From Apium graveolens (Eukaryota > Streptophyta > Magnoliopsida > Apiales > Apiaceae), in assembly GCF_009905375.1 (NCBI RefSeq), contig NW_027417700.1, positions 1 through 64,000 of the forward strand: a DNA stretch of 64,000 nt, read 5' to 3'. Within the stretch, counting starts at the first letter, position 1. The number at the start of each line of letters is the position of its first letter. This document shows positions 1 through 10,434 of this stretch, piece after piece. The notes under the pieces are model-generated. The model did not search any database. It worked only from the letters and a program-made list of their open reading frames with translations, and was not told the origin of the DNA. A program made the translations under genes and the position numbers.

Positions 1-848
1 CAGACTGCTTGTTTTACACAGAATGCAACACTCATAAACAAGCATGGAAAAATATCATATGAGATGGTGAAGAAAAAGAAGCCAAATCTGAAATACTTCA
101 TGTATTTGGATGTAAGTGTTTTGTTCTTAAGACTCATCCTGAACAACTGTCAAAATTTGATCTAAAAGCTGATGAAGAAATTTTTGTTGGATATCCACTT
201 TCAACAAAAGCCTTCAGAGTCTAAAATTTAAGAACAAGGGTTGTCATGGAATCTTTCAATGTATCTTTTGATGATAAGAAGATTACTGGACTTGAAGATT
301 TCAATGATCATGATCAGCTAAGATTTGAAAATGAAGACTTAAATTCTGATTCTGTAAATTTTGATGACTTAAACTCTGATTCTGTAAGTACTGATGTTAT
401 TGAATCTGTGGTAACAACTCCAAAGGAAAATGCACCTGTCCAGGGGGAGCAAGAAGAAGATCCTACCATATCTCAAGACTCTCAATTTCCACATCAACTG
501 TAGAAGAAGAATATATTGTTGTAGGAAGCTGTTGTGCGCAGATTCTTTGGATGAAGAATCGGTTACTGGATTATGGGTTAGAATTTTCTAAAATCCCTAT
601 TTACTGTGATAATTAAAGTGCTATTGCTATGACAGGTAATCCAGTTCAACACTCAATGAAAAAGCACATCAGCATTAGGTACCATTTATAAGGGAACATA
701 TGATGGAAGGTATAGTGGAATTGCATTTTGTTCCAACAGATCAACAACTAGCAGATATCTTCACCAAACCACTATGTGTAGCTACTTTTACAAGGCTGGT
801 AAATGAACTTGGAATGGTTTTAGGTTCTTTCTCTAATCTGCTTAGTTT
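1..848 (+). pseudogene. Y1 pol relic: integrase C-terminus fused to RNase H
   Basis: Bases 1-485 encode the end of the integrase region (QTACFTQNATL, then ESFNVSFDDKKITGLEDF) and the Asp/Ser-rich integrase-RT linker. At about 480-492 the sequence jumps to RNase H (SISTSTVEEEYIVVGSCC, then KIPIYCDN and NPVQHSMKKHISIRY), ending near 848. By comparison with Y2 about 1.5 kb is missing, including the whole reverse transcriptase. Further lesions include an in-frame stop after IPIYCDN (about 615) and frameshifts around 100-240 and 690. It cannot make a working polymerase. The 5' side continues beyond the window. Confidence 0.85.
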
Positions 849-2279
849 TTGTTCTCATGCATCAGACTTATGATCAGTGTTTACAGATTGTCTTATTTTC
901 ATGAAATCTGTTCTTTAATTGAAATTTATTAAATACTGATTGTTATCTGATGTGGATCTTTAAACTCTATAGTGTTTTGACTGTTTTGTGACTATTCAAT
1001 CCAATGAGGATAACTGTGCTAGATGCTGACCTAGTAGTCTTTAACTTACCATAAATCCCATGTTTGAATTGGTTGTTTATGTGGAAACTCATTAACACAA
1101 GCAAATTCTGATTTTGAGCTTAGTCAAGTTTACTTTGTGTATCTTATTACTAAGTCACAAACTAGATTCTTTCTTCTTATCTGTCAGATTCTGATTTCAG
1201 TAAATCTTAAGAATGAACTAAATGCTGATAAGCCTCACTTATCAAAAGAAAAGAAAAGAAAAAGAAAATAAAAGTCAGGTACTCCTTTGAGATCTAGAGT
1301 AAATATGTGGAAGGGAAGACCCAAGTGCATTGCTGATATTAAGTAATATGCATTAGAAAAGCAAATAAATTTTCTTGGTGACTTTTTACATTCTCTAATT
1401 AATGGAGAAATACTATGACAACAACATAAATTATGATAAGCAGTCGTGACTCACTTACACTGAGAAGCCACTGTAAAAAGAAATTTCAAAAGATGCATAA
1501 AATGAGCACAAACAGTTGAGGTGGACTCTTGCATAAATTTTTTCTTGAGCAGTGATTGTGATTGAAGACAGATTTTAAGCACTTTTCTTAGTTATGCCTT
1601 ATTTTTAAGATGTACTGAAGTTTATCAGACTTTAATCTTGATCTGATATTTTGCTGAATGCACACACTTTCACTCCATATGAATGATGAAAATTAATGTG
1701 GTGATTAAGTTGCTTTTGACAAAAAGTTTAGTGACATTTGTATAAATTCTGAGGACAAGTTCTGTTGGAAGTTCTGATGATTAAACTCTGAAGAAAACAA
1801 GTCAGTATTTGTATGAAGAATCACAAAAAAAGATATTCACTTTTTGAGTTCAGAAGCCACATTCTGATGACTGTTAAAATCTGATATAAGTTAAGTTCTG
1901 ATATTAAATCCTGATGGAATCCTTGATGCTTACGTGGCATTATTCTTTACTTGACTTATTTGTGGTAAAAACTGAAATAGTCATATTTAAATCAGAATAT
2001 ATTTAGGTAAAATAAAAATAGTCATAATCATTGTGGGTTAGTGATAAACGTGTTTGGCTTGAAAAACTGCATGTGCACAGTAATTATTGTTTATTTTACG
2101 TGCTCATTAACTCTTGCTTTAACTTTTACTAACTGTTATTATTACACACCGGTCTAGGGAGACGAGGCATCATTATTTTTTTATTCTTAATCGTTAAACA
2201 GTCCTCGCGTCCCTTGGTATTCCATTGGCTATGACTGATCATCCTTCAGTAAAATCACATTTTCATTTCTCTCAAACAA
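849..2279 (+). other. Y1 post-pol spacer, noncoding
   Basis: No coding potential was seen. The stretch matches the post-pol spacers of Y2 (9116-10434) and Y3 (19052-20402), including a conserved block around 1430-1520 about a TCGTGACTCACTTACACTGAG sequence. It contains many copies of the family-Y core TTCTGAT/ATCAGAA. Position and conservation in three copies suggest a regulatory spacer between pol and the accessory ORFs. Confidence 0.6.
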
Positions 2280-2520
2280 TGGCACATATTTTAGTTGGTT
2301 TTACTGCTATGGCACAGACACTGTGACCATTTTTAGAAATGGAATTCTGACTTTATATCCTATCAACTACATTCCTTTCGACATCTGGATTCAACTTCCA
2401 GACAACATTAAAAAAGATTTATTATCTTTCCAAAGAGAAGTTCATCTCAGTATTCTTTAACAGCAGGAGAAAATCATTCGTCTTGCTGTTCTCTTTGTTG
2501 AAAGTAGGAAGAAGAATTAA
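2280..2520 (+). pseudogene. Y1 relic of the small family-Y accessory ORF
   Basis: This is a degraded counterpart of the intact 91-residue ORF at 18696-18971. The best-preserved part is about 2370-2520, which reads FDIWIQLPDNIKKDLLSF and later QQEKIIRLAVLFVESRKKN. That corresponds to the EEIWDSVPQEVLTHLLFF and QQERIIRLAILFVEDRKRK parts of Y3. An in-frame stop precedes QQEKIIRL and the N-terminal third is diverged. Preservation of the C-terminal helix in three copies suggests this was once a real protein. Function unknown. Confidence 0.6.
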
Positions 2521-2823
2521 ATGTCATCCATCTGTATCTCTCCACCATCAGCTTTGTCAGACTTCTTAGACTAAGGCTGTTAATGTTAAGATTCTTAGAC
2601 TAGGACTATCTTGTAATTTTTGCATGTAATCTATAAATTTCATTAAATGTACTCATTTGATTATTAATGATATTTCCCTTAATTGCAAGATTTAGTCTTT
2701 GTTTCTCTCATATTATATGACTGTGCATGTTCTAATTGGAATTTGTTAATATTTACTTCATCTATTTAAACTTTATCCTTTGATGAATGTTTTGATTACA
2801 ATTATGGTCAATAAAAAAATTTG
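2521..2823. other. Y1 spacer before the ORF3 relic
   Basis: AT-rich sequence with no ORF. It starts with the block that follows the small ORF in Y2 and Y3 (CTTAGACTAAGGCTGTTAA-like) and ends where ORF3 sequence resumes. Compared with Y3, the ORF3 promoter region and roughly the first 350 codons of ORF3 are missing here, so an internal deletion lies near 2820. Confidence 0.5.
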
Positions 2824-4711
2824 TTGATTTGAGGAAACAATTGAAGCACGGGTTCATGCATCAGAACCTGTGATAGTTGAAGCTGAGAATGTTGCTTCTC
2901 AGAAAGAAACTGCAGCTCAAAGTTCTGATACTTTCAAGAAGAAATCTGTAAGTTCTGAAGCTGCTAAAGCAACTCCTTCATTGGCAAAGAGATTGAAGAA
3001 AATGAAGGCTAGGAGGTATTTGGCTAAGGCTCCATCAGAAGATACTGAAGAAGCTGAGGAAGGGGATCAGGAATCTTTGATCTCACAAAAACCGATTGTC
3101 ATTGAAGCCCTTCCAGCTCAAGCCAAAGACACTACTACTGATACAGTTTTAACCCTCCCGTCTCTCCTATTAAAGCTACAGATGATGCTAAAGAACAAAC
3201 TGAAAATTCTGAAATAGATATTCATAATTTGAATATACCAAATGTTCTTTATCTGGAAGCTCCATCTATAGATGCTCAGCCAACTCATTTTTTAATTTTA
3301 AATGTTGAGATACCATCTACATCAACCACACCAGCTCTGGAGATAAATTCTGATGTTCAGAATTTAAATGAAGTTGTTCTTGAATCTCCAGTTGCTTCAC
3401 ACACTGTTGTGCTGTCAGAACATAATGAGCCTTCCTCAAGTTCTAAAGACATTGTTTCTGTTGAGACTCAATTTCCTATACTAGGAAAGGAAGAATTGGT
3501 GAAGAAATTTGTTGAAAAGGAAGCACCTATTCCTTGGGAGGATACTCACAGAGGTGTGGAGTGGACCAAGAAGTGGAATGGCACTGATTTCATTCCAAGT
3601 TCTAACATTCTGACAGAGCATATTTCTAAAGCTGATGAGTTGCTCACAAATGCTGATTGAAAGACACAACTCAAGATCACTGCTCTATCTACCAAACATC
3701 TTCAAGGTCTACATTCTTCTACTCATGAAAAGGTTGATACACTAAAGGAACATGCTGATAAGCTAGATCTATAGCTTAAGCTTGACAGGAATAGATATAT
3801 CAGACCTACTCTTGAGAAAATTGAAGCCATTGAGAAGATTTAAGAGAAGCAACAGGCCCAAATTACTGAGGTCCTGGCTAATCAAGTTTCTCAGAAAGCT
3901 CAATTGGATGAAATCCAATCTTCAGTTGAACTTCTTCTTTCTCTCTTACTTCCTGATGATGCCAAAAAGGGGGATAAGGTAGTTAAGTCCAAATGCACAC
4001 CTACTGAAATATTAAGAAAAAGGATGATAAAGGTGATGACCAGGGAAACTCTGATAAGAGTAGAGGTCAAGGAAAAGTTCAAGGAAAATCTTCTACACAG
4101 AACAAGTCAAGTTCTGATGCTGTGAATGCTAAAAGTCTGAAGTCAAGTTCTGATAAACAAAGTCTGATGTCAAGTTCTGATATTCTGATTCAGTCATGAT
4201 CTAAAGACTCTCGGAAGTTTTTACAAATCTGAAGCTAAAGGGGAAGCAGACTACTGTTTATTACAAAAATCCTAAAATCCAGACACTTGATGAGGAGATA
4301 GCTAGAAGATTATTTCTGAAACAAAATCCAGGAATGGATTTGGAAACTCTCAAGGAGGAAGAAGCTAGATTTGCTGCTGAGAAGACAAATCTTAAGTCAA
4401 AAGCTTCTGATACAAAAAAACCTTCAAGGACTAAGGAAAAAGGCATTGTGATCAGGGAAAAGTCAAATTCTGAGGCTTCAAAGTTCAAGACTAGATCACA
4501 AACTGAGATTGATCCTAAGTCAAAAGGAAAAGAAAAGGTTAGTGAACCTTTAAAGATTGAGAAAAAGATAAGTTCTTCCATTCTAGTCTATCAAACTACA
4601 ATGCATGATGATGATTTGATAGAAGATGAAACTGTTCAAATTCTGAAAAGAAGAATGATAATTGAAGAATCTAAAACAACCTCTGACTCTTCAAAAAGTT
4701 TGCAGAACTTT
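2824..4711 (+). pseudogene. Y1 ORF3 relic (C-terminal half)
   Basis: Broken family-Y ORF3. Recognisable pieces in order are VEAENVASQKETA (about 2877), basic LAKRLKKMKARRY (about 2985), VLYLEAPS (about 3240), ELVKKFVEKEAPIPWEDT (about 3495), AKKGDKVVKSK (about 3960) and MDLETLKEEEARF (about 4334). Each has a counterpart in Y3 ORF3 (14298-18008). A TAA lies at about 3840 at the same codon as the in-frame stop of Y3. The frame shifts several times (about 3218, 3660, 4125, 4200). Sequence stops at the inverted junction with Y2. Confidence 0.8.
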
Positions 4712-7700
4712 CTGTTATTTTATCATTCACTTGAAGTAAGAATAATACATGTTCCACTCTTCAAAATACTTCAGTGGAATGGCATTTTCCCTTATATGAT
4801 AAACCCTACCATCTGTCATGAAGTACAACAAGATGTTTCTTTCAAGTAGGTATGGTAAACCATTTGTACAGATTCTAGTTGATTCAATCTCTCGGAGTTG
4901 CTCCAATACCTGGTTCACTTAAGGAAGTTGGATCATTGGTTGTGTTCTGTATTATTCTTCTTCAGCACTTCCAATCCAGTTTTATCTCTTGCTTCCTTTC
5001 CAGTAACCACTCTTGCTTCAAAACCACTTGCACAGTCTTCAAAGGTGTGAGTCTGTTTAACATGAGAAATGTCAGAGGTTTCCTTTGATTTATCTTCTGA
5101 TGTCAAGTTAACTTGAGCTATGTCAGAGGTTACTTGCTTTTAGAGATATCAGAACTAACTATCTCTTGACTCTGAACAACTTGAGCCATGTCAGAGGTTG
5201 TCTTAGAAACTTTTCTTGAAGTCAGAGCAAGATCAGCATCTTCATCAGTAATTTCTTCATTCACAGGAGGCACATAAACCTTGATAGGTTCACCAACTTT
5301 CTCTTTGCCCTTGGACCTTGGATCTATCTGCAGTTGTGATTTAGCTTTGGTTGCTACAGGATTTGTCCTTTCTTATCACAATGCCTTTGAGTTTTGGAAG
5401 TTTCTTTTTACCAGAAGCTTCAGATTTAGATTTGACTTTTTCTGATTTAAGTCTAGCTTCTTTTCCATCAGACTCTCCAAGTCCATTCCTGGATTTTCCT
5501 TAAGAAATAACTGTCTTGACATTTCTTCATCAAGATCTAAAAGTTCATCAGAACTTATCCTTTTACCAGTAGCAGAAGTAATTCTTTTTCCAGCATCAGA
5601 ACTTGTCCTGTGACTTGTGATTTTCTTGATGAGAAACCTCTACCTTGACTATGACCTCCACCCATTCCAAAGTTTCCCTGGTCATCTTTTTCATCATCCT
5701 TCCCCTTCAGTGTCTTATCAGTTTTGCATTTGGACTTAATTACTTTCTCCCCCTTTTTGGCATCAGCAGGTAACATAAGAGAGACAAGCAATTCCACTGA
5801 GGCTTGGATTTCATCAAGTTGAGATTGCTGAGAAGCTTGATTTTTCAAAATAGCATCAATCTGAGACTGTTGTTCTCTTGGGTCTTCTCAATATAAGCAA
5901 CTCTGTCAAAGGTAGGTTGGAAGAATTTTTTCTTGTCAATTTTCTGAACTTTTCTTGCTTGAGTAATTCTTCCTGAATTTTATGTAACTCTTCATGAGTT
6001 GTGAATGGAGACCTTGCAGATTTTAGTACTCAATGCAGTGACACGAAGCTGTGTTTTGAAATCATCATTAATTAACATCTCATCAGCTTTTGTCAAGTGC
6101 TCAGCAAGAGTCTTTGCAGATGGAACACAGGTAACTGAGTTCCATTCCTTAGTCCACTCCTGTCCTGCAGGAGTTTCACTCCAAGGCACTGGTGCTTCTC
6201 TTGTAACAAACTTCTTAACTAGTTCAGATTTAAGAACAGTTTGTTGAGGTGCATGTCCTGAAGGACCAGCTGCATCAGCATCTGCATTCATAGCAGTATC
6301 ACCAGTAGGATCAGCATTTGAAGCAGCACCAGTAGTATCAGCATTGGAAGCATCAGAACTAACAGAATCAGCATCTTCTGATAAACAACAGTATGAGAAG
6401 CAATTGAGGCTTCAGCATCATCCTCTAAGTGCTGATCTGGTTCCAAGTTCTGATCAACAGCCATATCCTGATGCTCACCTATATTCTGATCATCAACATC
6501 TAGATGCAGAGAAGGTGTAGTAGACAATTCTGGACTTTGAGTAGCATCAGTAACAGGTGTTGTTGATGGATGAATTGCTGTTGGAGCTTCTAAGTAAAGT
6601 ACCTCAGGCACAACCAGGTTCTGAATATCAATTCAGCACTTGTGCCTGGATCAACAGGAGATACACTTATGTACAGGAGACACAGATGGTGTGTTGGCCT
6701 TCTGTAGCAGCTTCCTGAGTTGGAGTCAATGGAGAAGCAGTGGCTTCAGCAGATTCTGGTTCTTGTGAGATCAGAGATTCCTGATCTCCTTCCTTAGCTG
6801 CTTTCCTCATCATCTGAAACTGGCCTTTTAGCTCTCTGTTTCTTGTATCTCTTTGAAGGTGGGGATTCCTTGGGAGGTTCAGCAGAAGTCATTCTTCTAA
6901 GCCTTTTGAGAAGCTTAGATCCCCCAATTCCAGAATCCTTCTGAGAAGGAACTTTCTCAGCTTCTTTAACAACAGGTTCTGATGAAGAAACCTGTTCCTC
7001 ACTATCAGACTCATCTCTCAAAACAATCCTCCTTCTCTTCTGAGGTGTTTGAGGAACAGTCTTTGTCCTCTTGGGCTTGGAAGATGAAGGCTTCACAGTA
7101 GGTGCTGAGGATGAAGGTTGAGCTGTCTGTGAAGTGTGAGATATGATTTGAGATATGTTCTGAGAGGTTGAGGAATAGATGTATGAGTGGTATGTTCTGA
7201 TGGTTGCTGTGGTGTTTGGGATGGTGGTGGGTTGTACATCAGGATAAACAGATCTATAGGTTTGAGGATCAGCATTTACCAAGATCTGTTTTACAGACTG
7301 AGGAATCTGTAAAGGTCTAACCACCTTTTCTTAAGGTCAGCATTTACCAAGTCATTAAAGGCTCGTTTTGCAATTTTGAAAGGTGGAGTTAAGTCAGTGG
7401 TAGGTTGGGGTTCATCAGCACAACAAATTATATATAAGCTGACAAATCTAGCAAAGTAGACAACATTCCTATCTTCTGTCATCCTATCCCCAATAAAACC
7501 TATCACAGCATTTGCAAAATCAAAATGAGTTTGGTTAATAATAGCATACCCGATGTGCTGACTCATTATAGGAATGGCATCAAAGTTGGAACACTTATTC
7601 CCAAAGCTTTAGTGATGCAGTCGAAGAAGAAGCTCCATTCCTTTCTGATATGAGCCCGTTTCAACTGTCCAAGCTTAGCCAAACTCTGCTCATACCCCAA

Positions 7701-8057
7701 ACTGCCATTAACTCTTGTAGAGCTGATTCCTCCGGTGTTGAGAAAATACAGCCTTCTGGTAAATGTAAGGCCTTGCGAATTGTACCAGGAGTTACCACAT
7801 GTTCAGTATCATCCACTTCAAAAACAATACTGGGAGTACCATTAGCACCACCATTGTCAAAATGCCCAGTCCGCCAAAACGTCAGAACTTGTTGGCTTGA
7901 AAAGACTGAAGGCTGGGTCAATGCATACCCAATTTCACTGTGTGCAAGAAGATCTTGCACAAAATGCAATTCAGACGGAGCTTCATCATATGAGAATTGC
8001 AGCATAGTTATTTGGAACGAACTTAGCTCCATCAATGATCAAATCCTTAGGTGCCAT
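4712..8057 (-). pseudogene. Y2 ORF3 relic
   Basis: Counterpart of Y3 ORF3, starting at an ATG at 8057 (MAPKDLIIDGAKF). The N-terminal domain can be followed through EAPSELHFVQDLLAHSE, HLPEGC and SNFDAI, the last at about 7570-7600. It continues to YFARF (about 7450), then the Ser/Pro-rich part with basic KPKRTKTVPQTPQKRRR (about 7040-7090), then ELVKKFVTREAPVPWSET and AKKGEKVIKSK. Frames break near 7665, 7570, 7320, 6795, 6620 and 5990. At about 5875, where Y3 and Y1 have TAA, Y2 has CAA. The last part, past about 4712, is missing. Confidence 0.8.
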
Positions 8058-8767
8058 GAGAAAAATCGAAAATTAAGAGTTGCCTGTTAGGTGTTTGATA
8101 AAATGTCTGTATGAAAAACCAACGTCAGGAGATGAGAGAGAGTAAAAGCAAAGAAAGAGAGATAAAGTGTAAAAGTAAATAAAAGATTGTATAATCTTCT
8201 CTCTCTTACTTATACTTGGTAAAAAAAATATAACCGTTGGACACCTGTCAGACATGCAGCAATAATGAATAGTTAATGGGCACGGGAAAACAGTAATCAT
8301 TACTTACCCACTTGCAGTTTTTCAAGGAAAAACCGTTCCACTTACCCAGTAATTCCATTAATTGAGGTAAGTCAGTTTTAATTCAAAATTTAAACTGTTC
8401 CCACTTATTCAATTATTTTCACTGCTAAACCAATATTCTGAAAAAAATTCGAGTGTGAGAATGACCAAAATAAATCAAGTAAACAAGTACTGATATTTTA
8501 AATCAGAACTTAATTTAAATCAATGATTAAATGTCATCAGAACATGGATATATCAGGATTTATCAGTGTTAAATTGCAAACATCTCAGAGAAATCTTGCA
8601 AAAATAAGAAATTCATTAATATATTAAGAGAATACATTCATGAAATTAAATTACATCAGAGAATTACAAGTTGTCCTAAGCTTCTAACCTAACATCAACA
8701 GCCTTAGTCCTAGCTCAAGAAGCAGGGCAAGGCTGACGATGAAGAAAAACAGGAAGAAGAAAATAAG
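8058..8767 (-). other. Y2 spacer upstream of ORF3
   Basis: Noncoding, homologous to 18009-18695. It holds the ORF3 leader and putative promoter: a CT-rich leader and, at about 8206-8220, a TATAAG-like sequence weaker than the TATATAAG of Y3. Family-Y motif copies (ATCAGAACTTA) occur around 8500-8540. A CCAACGGTTATA block matches Y3. Confidence 0.5.
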
Positions 8768-9035
8768 TTATTTCTTCTTCCTACTCTCTACAAAAAGAAT
8801 AGCGAGTCTGATGATTCGCTCTTGCTGGCGGAGAGCTTCCAGCCTTTCTTCCTCCAATCGCTCCAGATGGCGATGGTAGTCCATGTAAAAGAACAGGAGG
8901 TGGGTGAGAACCTCCTGGGGAACCGAGTCCCAAATCTCATCAGGAATGACAGTGACGTGCCATTCCTTGCCATGCTTCACAGCTCAGCTCCATGTTGAAG
9001 GTCTCATAGTTCAAAAACATATTGTAGTTGACCAT
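8768..9035 (-). pseudogene. Y2 copy of the small accessory ORF, frameshifted
   Basis: It starts at the ATG at 9035 (MVNYNMFLNYETFNMELSC). A small indel near 8975 moves the rest into another frame: EWHVTVIPDEIWDSVPQEV, then LERLEEERLEALRQQERIIRLAILFVESRKKK, stop 8768-8770. Apart from that indel it matches the intact Y3 copy (18696-18971) closely. The C-terminal half is a charged amphipathic helix. Function unknown. Confidence 0.65.
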
Positions 9036-9107
9036 GGTTTTGTGTATAAGGAAAGAGAGTGAGTATGTGAGAAAAGAATTGATGTATAGGCTGATGTGAA
9101 GTGTTGG

Positions 9108-9115
9108 TTTATATA
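9108..9115 (-). promoter_or_regulatory. TATA box upstream of Y2 small ORF
   Basis: TATATAAA on the minus strand, about 75 bp upstream of the ATG at 9035. The same box sits at the same distance in Y3 (19044-19051), within a conserved GGCATTCTCTTGCC flank. It suggests an internal promoter separate from the LTR. No transcript evidence is available here. Confidence 0.5.
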
Positions 9116-10434
9116 GGCAAGAGAATGCCAGGAGACGCAAGGAAATTTAATGCTGACAGGTAGAAATAATTCTACCTCGTCTCCCTAGACTTGGAAGAAG
9201 AAAAACAGTCATTGGAAAGGTAAAACAGGGTTTAATGCGCACAAGAAACAAGTAAAAATTACTGTGCATGTACGTGTACCACTATCCCTAATTATATTGA
9301 CTGTTAATATTCCGCCCAAACATATTCTGATTTAAAATGAGACTTTTTTTTTATCCACAAATAAGTCAAGTAAAGGATCAGAATTTAATATCAGAACTTA
9401 GACTTATATCAGAACTTAACAGTCATCAGAACATGATTTCTTAACTCGAAAAATGAATGCCTATCTGTAATTCTTCACCAAATTCTGATAGATTCTTCAG
9501 AACTTAATCATCAGAACGTTCAACAGAACTGTCCTCAGAATTTATGCAATCTGACACATAAACTGTTCATCTAAAATAACATAGATCACCACAGTAATTT
9601 TCATCATTCATATGGAGTTTAGTGTGTGCATTAAGCTAAATATCAGACAAAGAGTAAAGTCTGATTCACTTCAGTACATCTTAGAAATAAGGCATAACTA
9701 AAACTTTACAAAAATCTGTCATTATTCTGAAGCCTACTATTGAATGAGTTCATGCTTGAGTCCACCTCAACTGTTTTGTGCTAATTTTGTGCATCTTTTT
9801 AAATTCCATTTTACAGTGGCTTCTCAGTGTAAGTGAGTCACGACTGCTTATCAGAATTTATGCTATTATCAGAGTATTTCTCCAGTAATCATAGAGTGTG
9901 AAAAGTCACCAAGAAAATATTTTGCTTTTCTGATGCATATTACTTAATACCAGCAATGCACTTGGGTCGTCCCTTCCACTTTTTACTCTAGACCTCAAAG
10001 GAGTACCTGATTTTTATTTCTTTTTCTTTTCCTTTTTCTTTTGATAAGTGAGGTTTATCAGCACTTAGTACATTCACAGATTTACTAACACCAGAACTTA
10101 ACAGATGAGAAGCATTATTCTAGTTTTTGACTTAGTAATAAGATAGACAAGTAAACTTAACTAAGCTCAATATCAGAATTTGCTTGTGTCAATGGATTTC
10201 CACATAAATAATTACTTCTAACATGGGATTCTAGTATATTGAAGACTACTAGGTCAGCATCTAGCACAGGTATCCTCATAGGAGAATAGTTACATAAACA
10301 GACATATCACTATCAGAGTTTAGAAAGTCACACAGACAACATCAGTACTTAAGCAATTTTCAATTAAGCACAGAATACACAAGAGAGTAATTTCTGTAAA
10401 TACTGATCATAAAGTCTGATGCATCAGAACAAAA
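9116..10434 (-). other. Y2 post-pol spacer, noncoding
   Basis: No ORF. Homologous to 19052-20402 and, inverted, to 849-2279. It contains repeated family-Y motifs, for example around 9370-9430 and 9480-9540 (ATCAGAACTTA, TCAGAACTTAA), just upstream of the small-ORF TATA box. That makes it a good candidate for an upstream regulatory array. Confidence 0.55.

Larger units (their letters stand above)
1..4711 (+). mobile_element. Y1: decayed Sirevirus-type copia fragment (family Y)
   Basis: This plus-strand family-Y element is cut by the window start and has no LTR inside the window. In order it holds an integrase end fused to an RNase H end, a long spacer, a relic of the small accessory ORF, and the C-terminal half of ORF3. 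Reading frames are broken many times. Near 4711 the sequence turns into the opposite strand of a second family-Y copy (Y2). Family assignment rests on protein matches to Y3, such as the integrase-RT linker and the [17 protein letters not shown] RNase H segment. It is clearly defective and one of the oldest pieces here. Confidence 0.85.
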
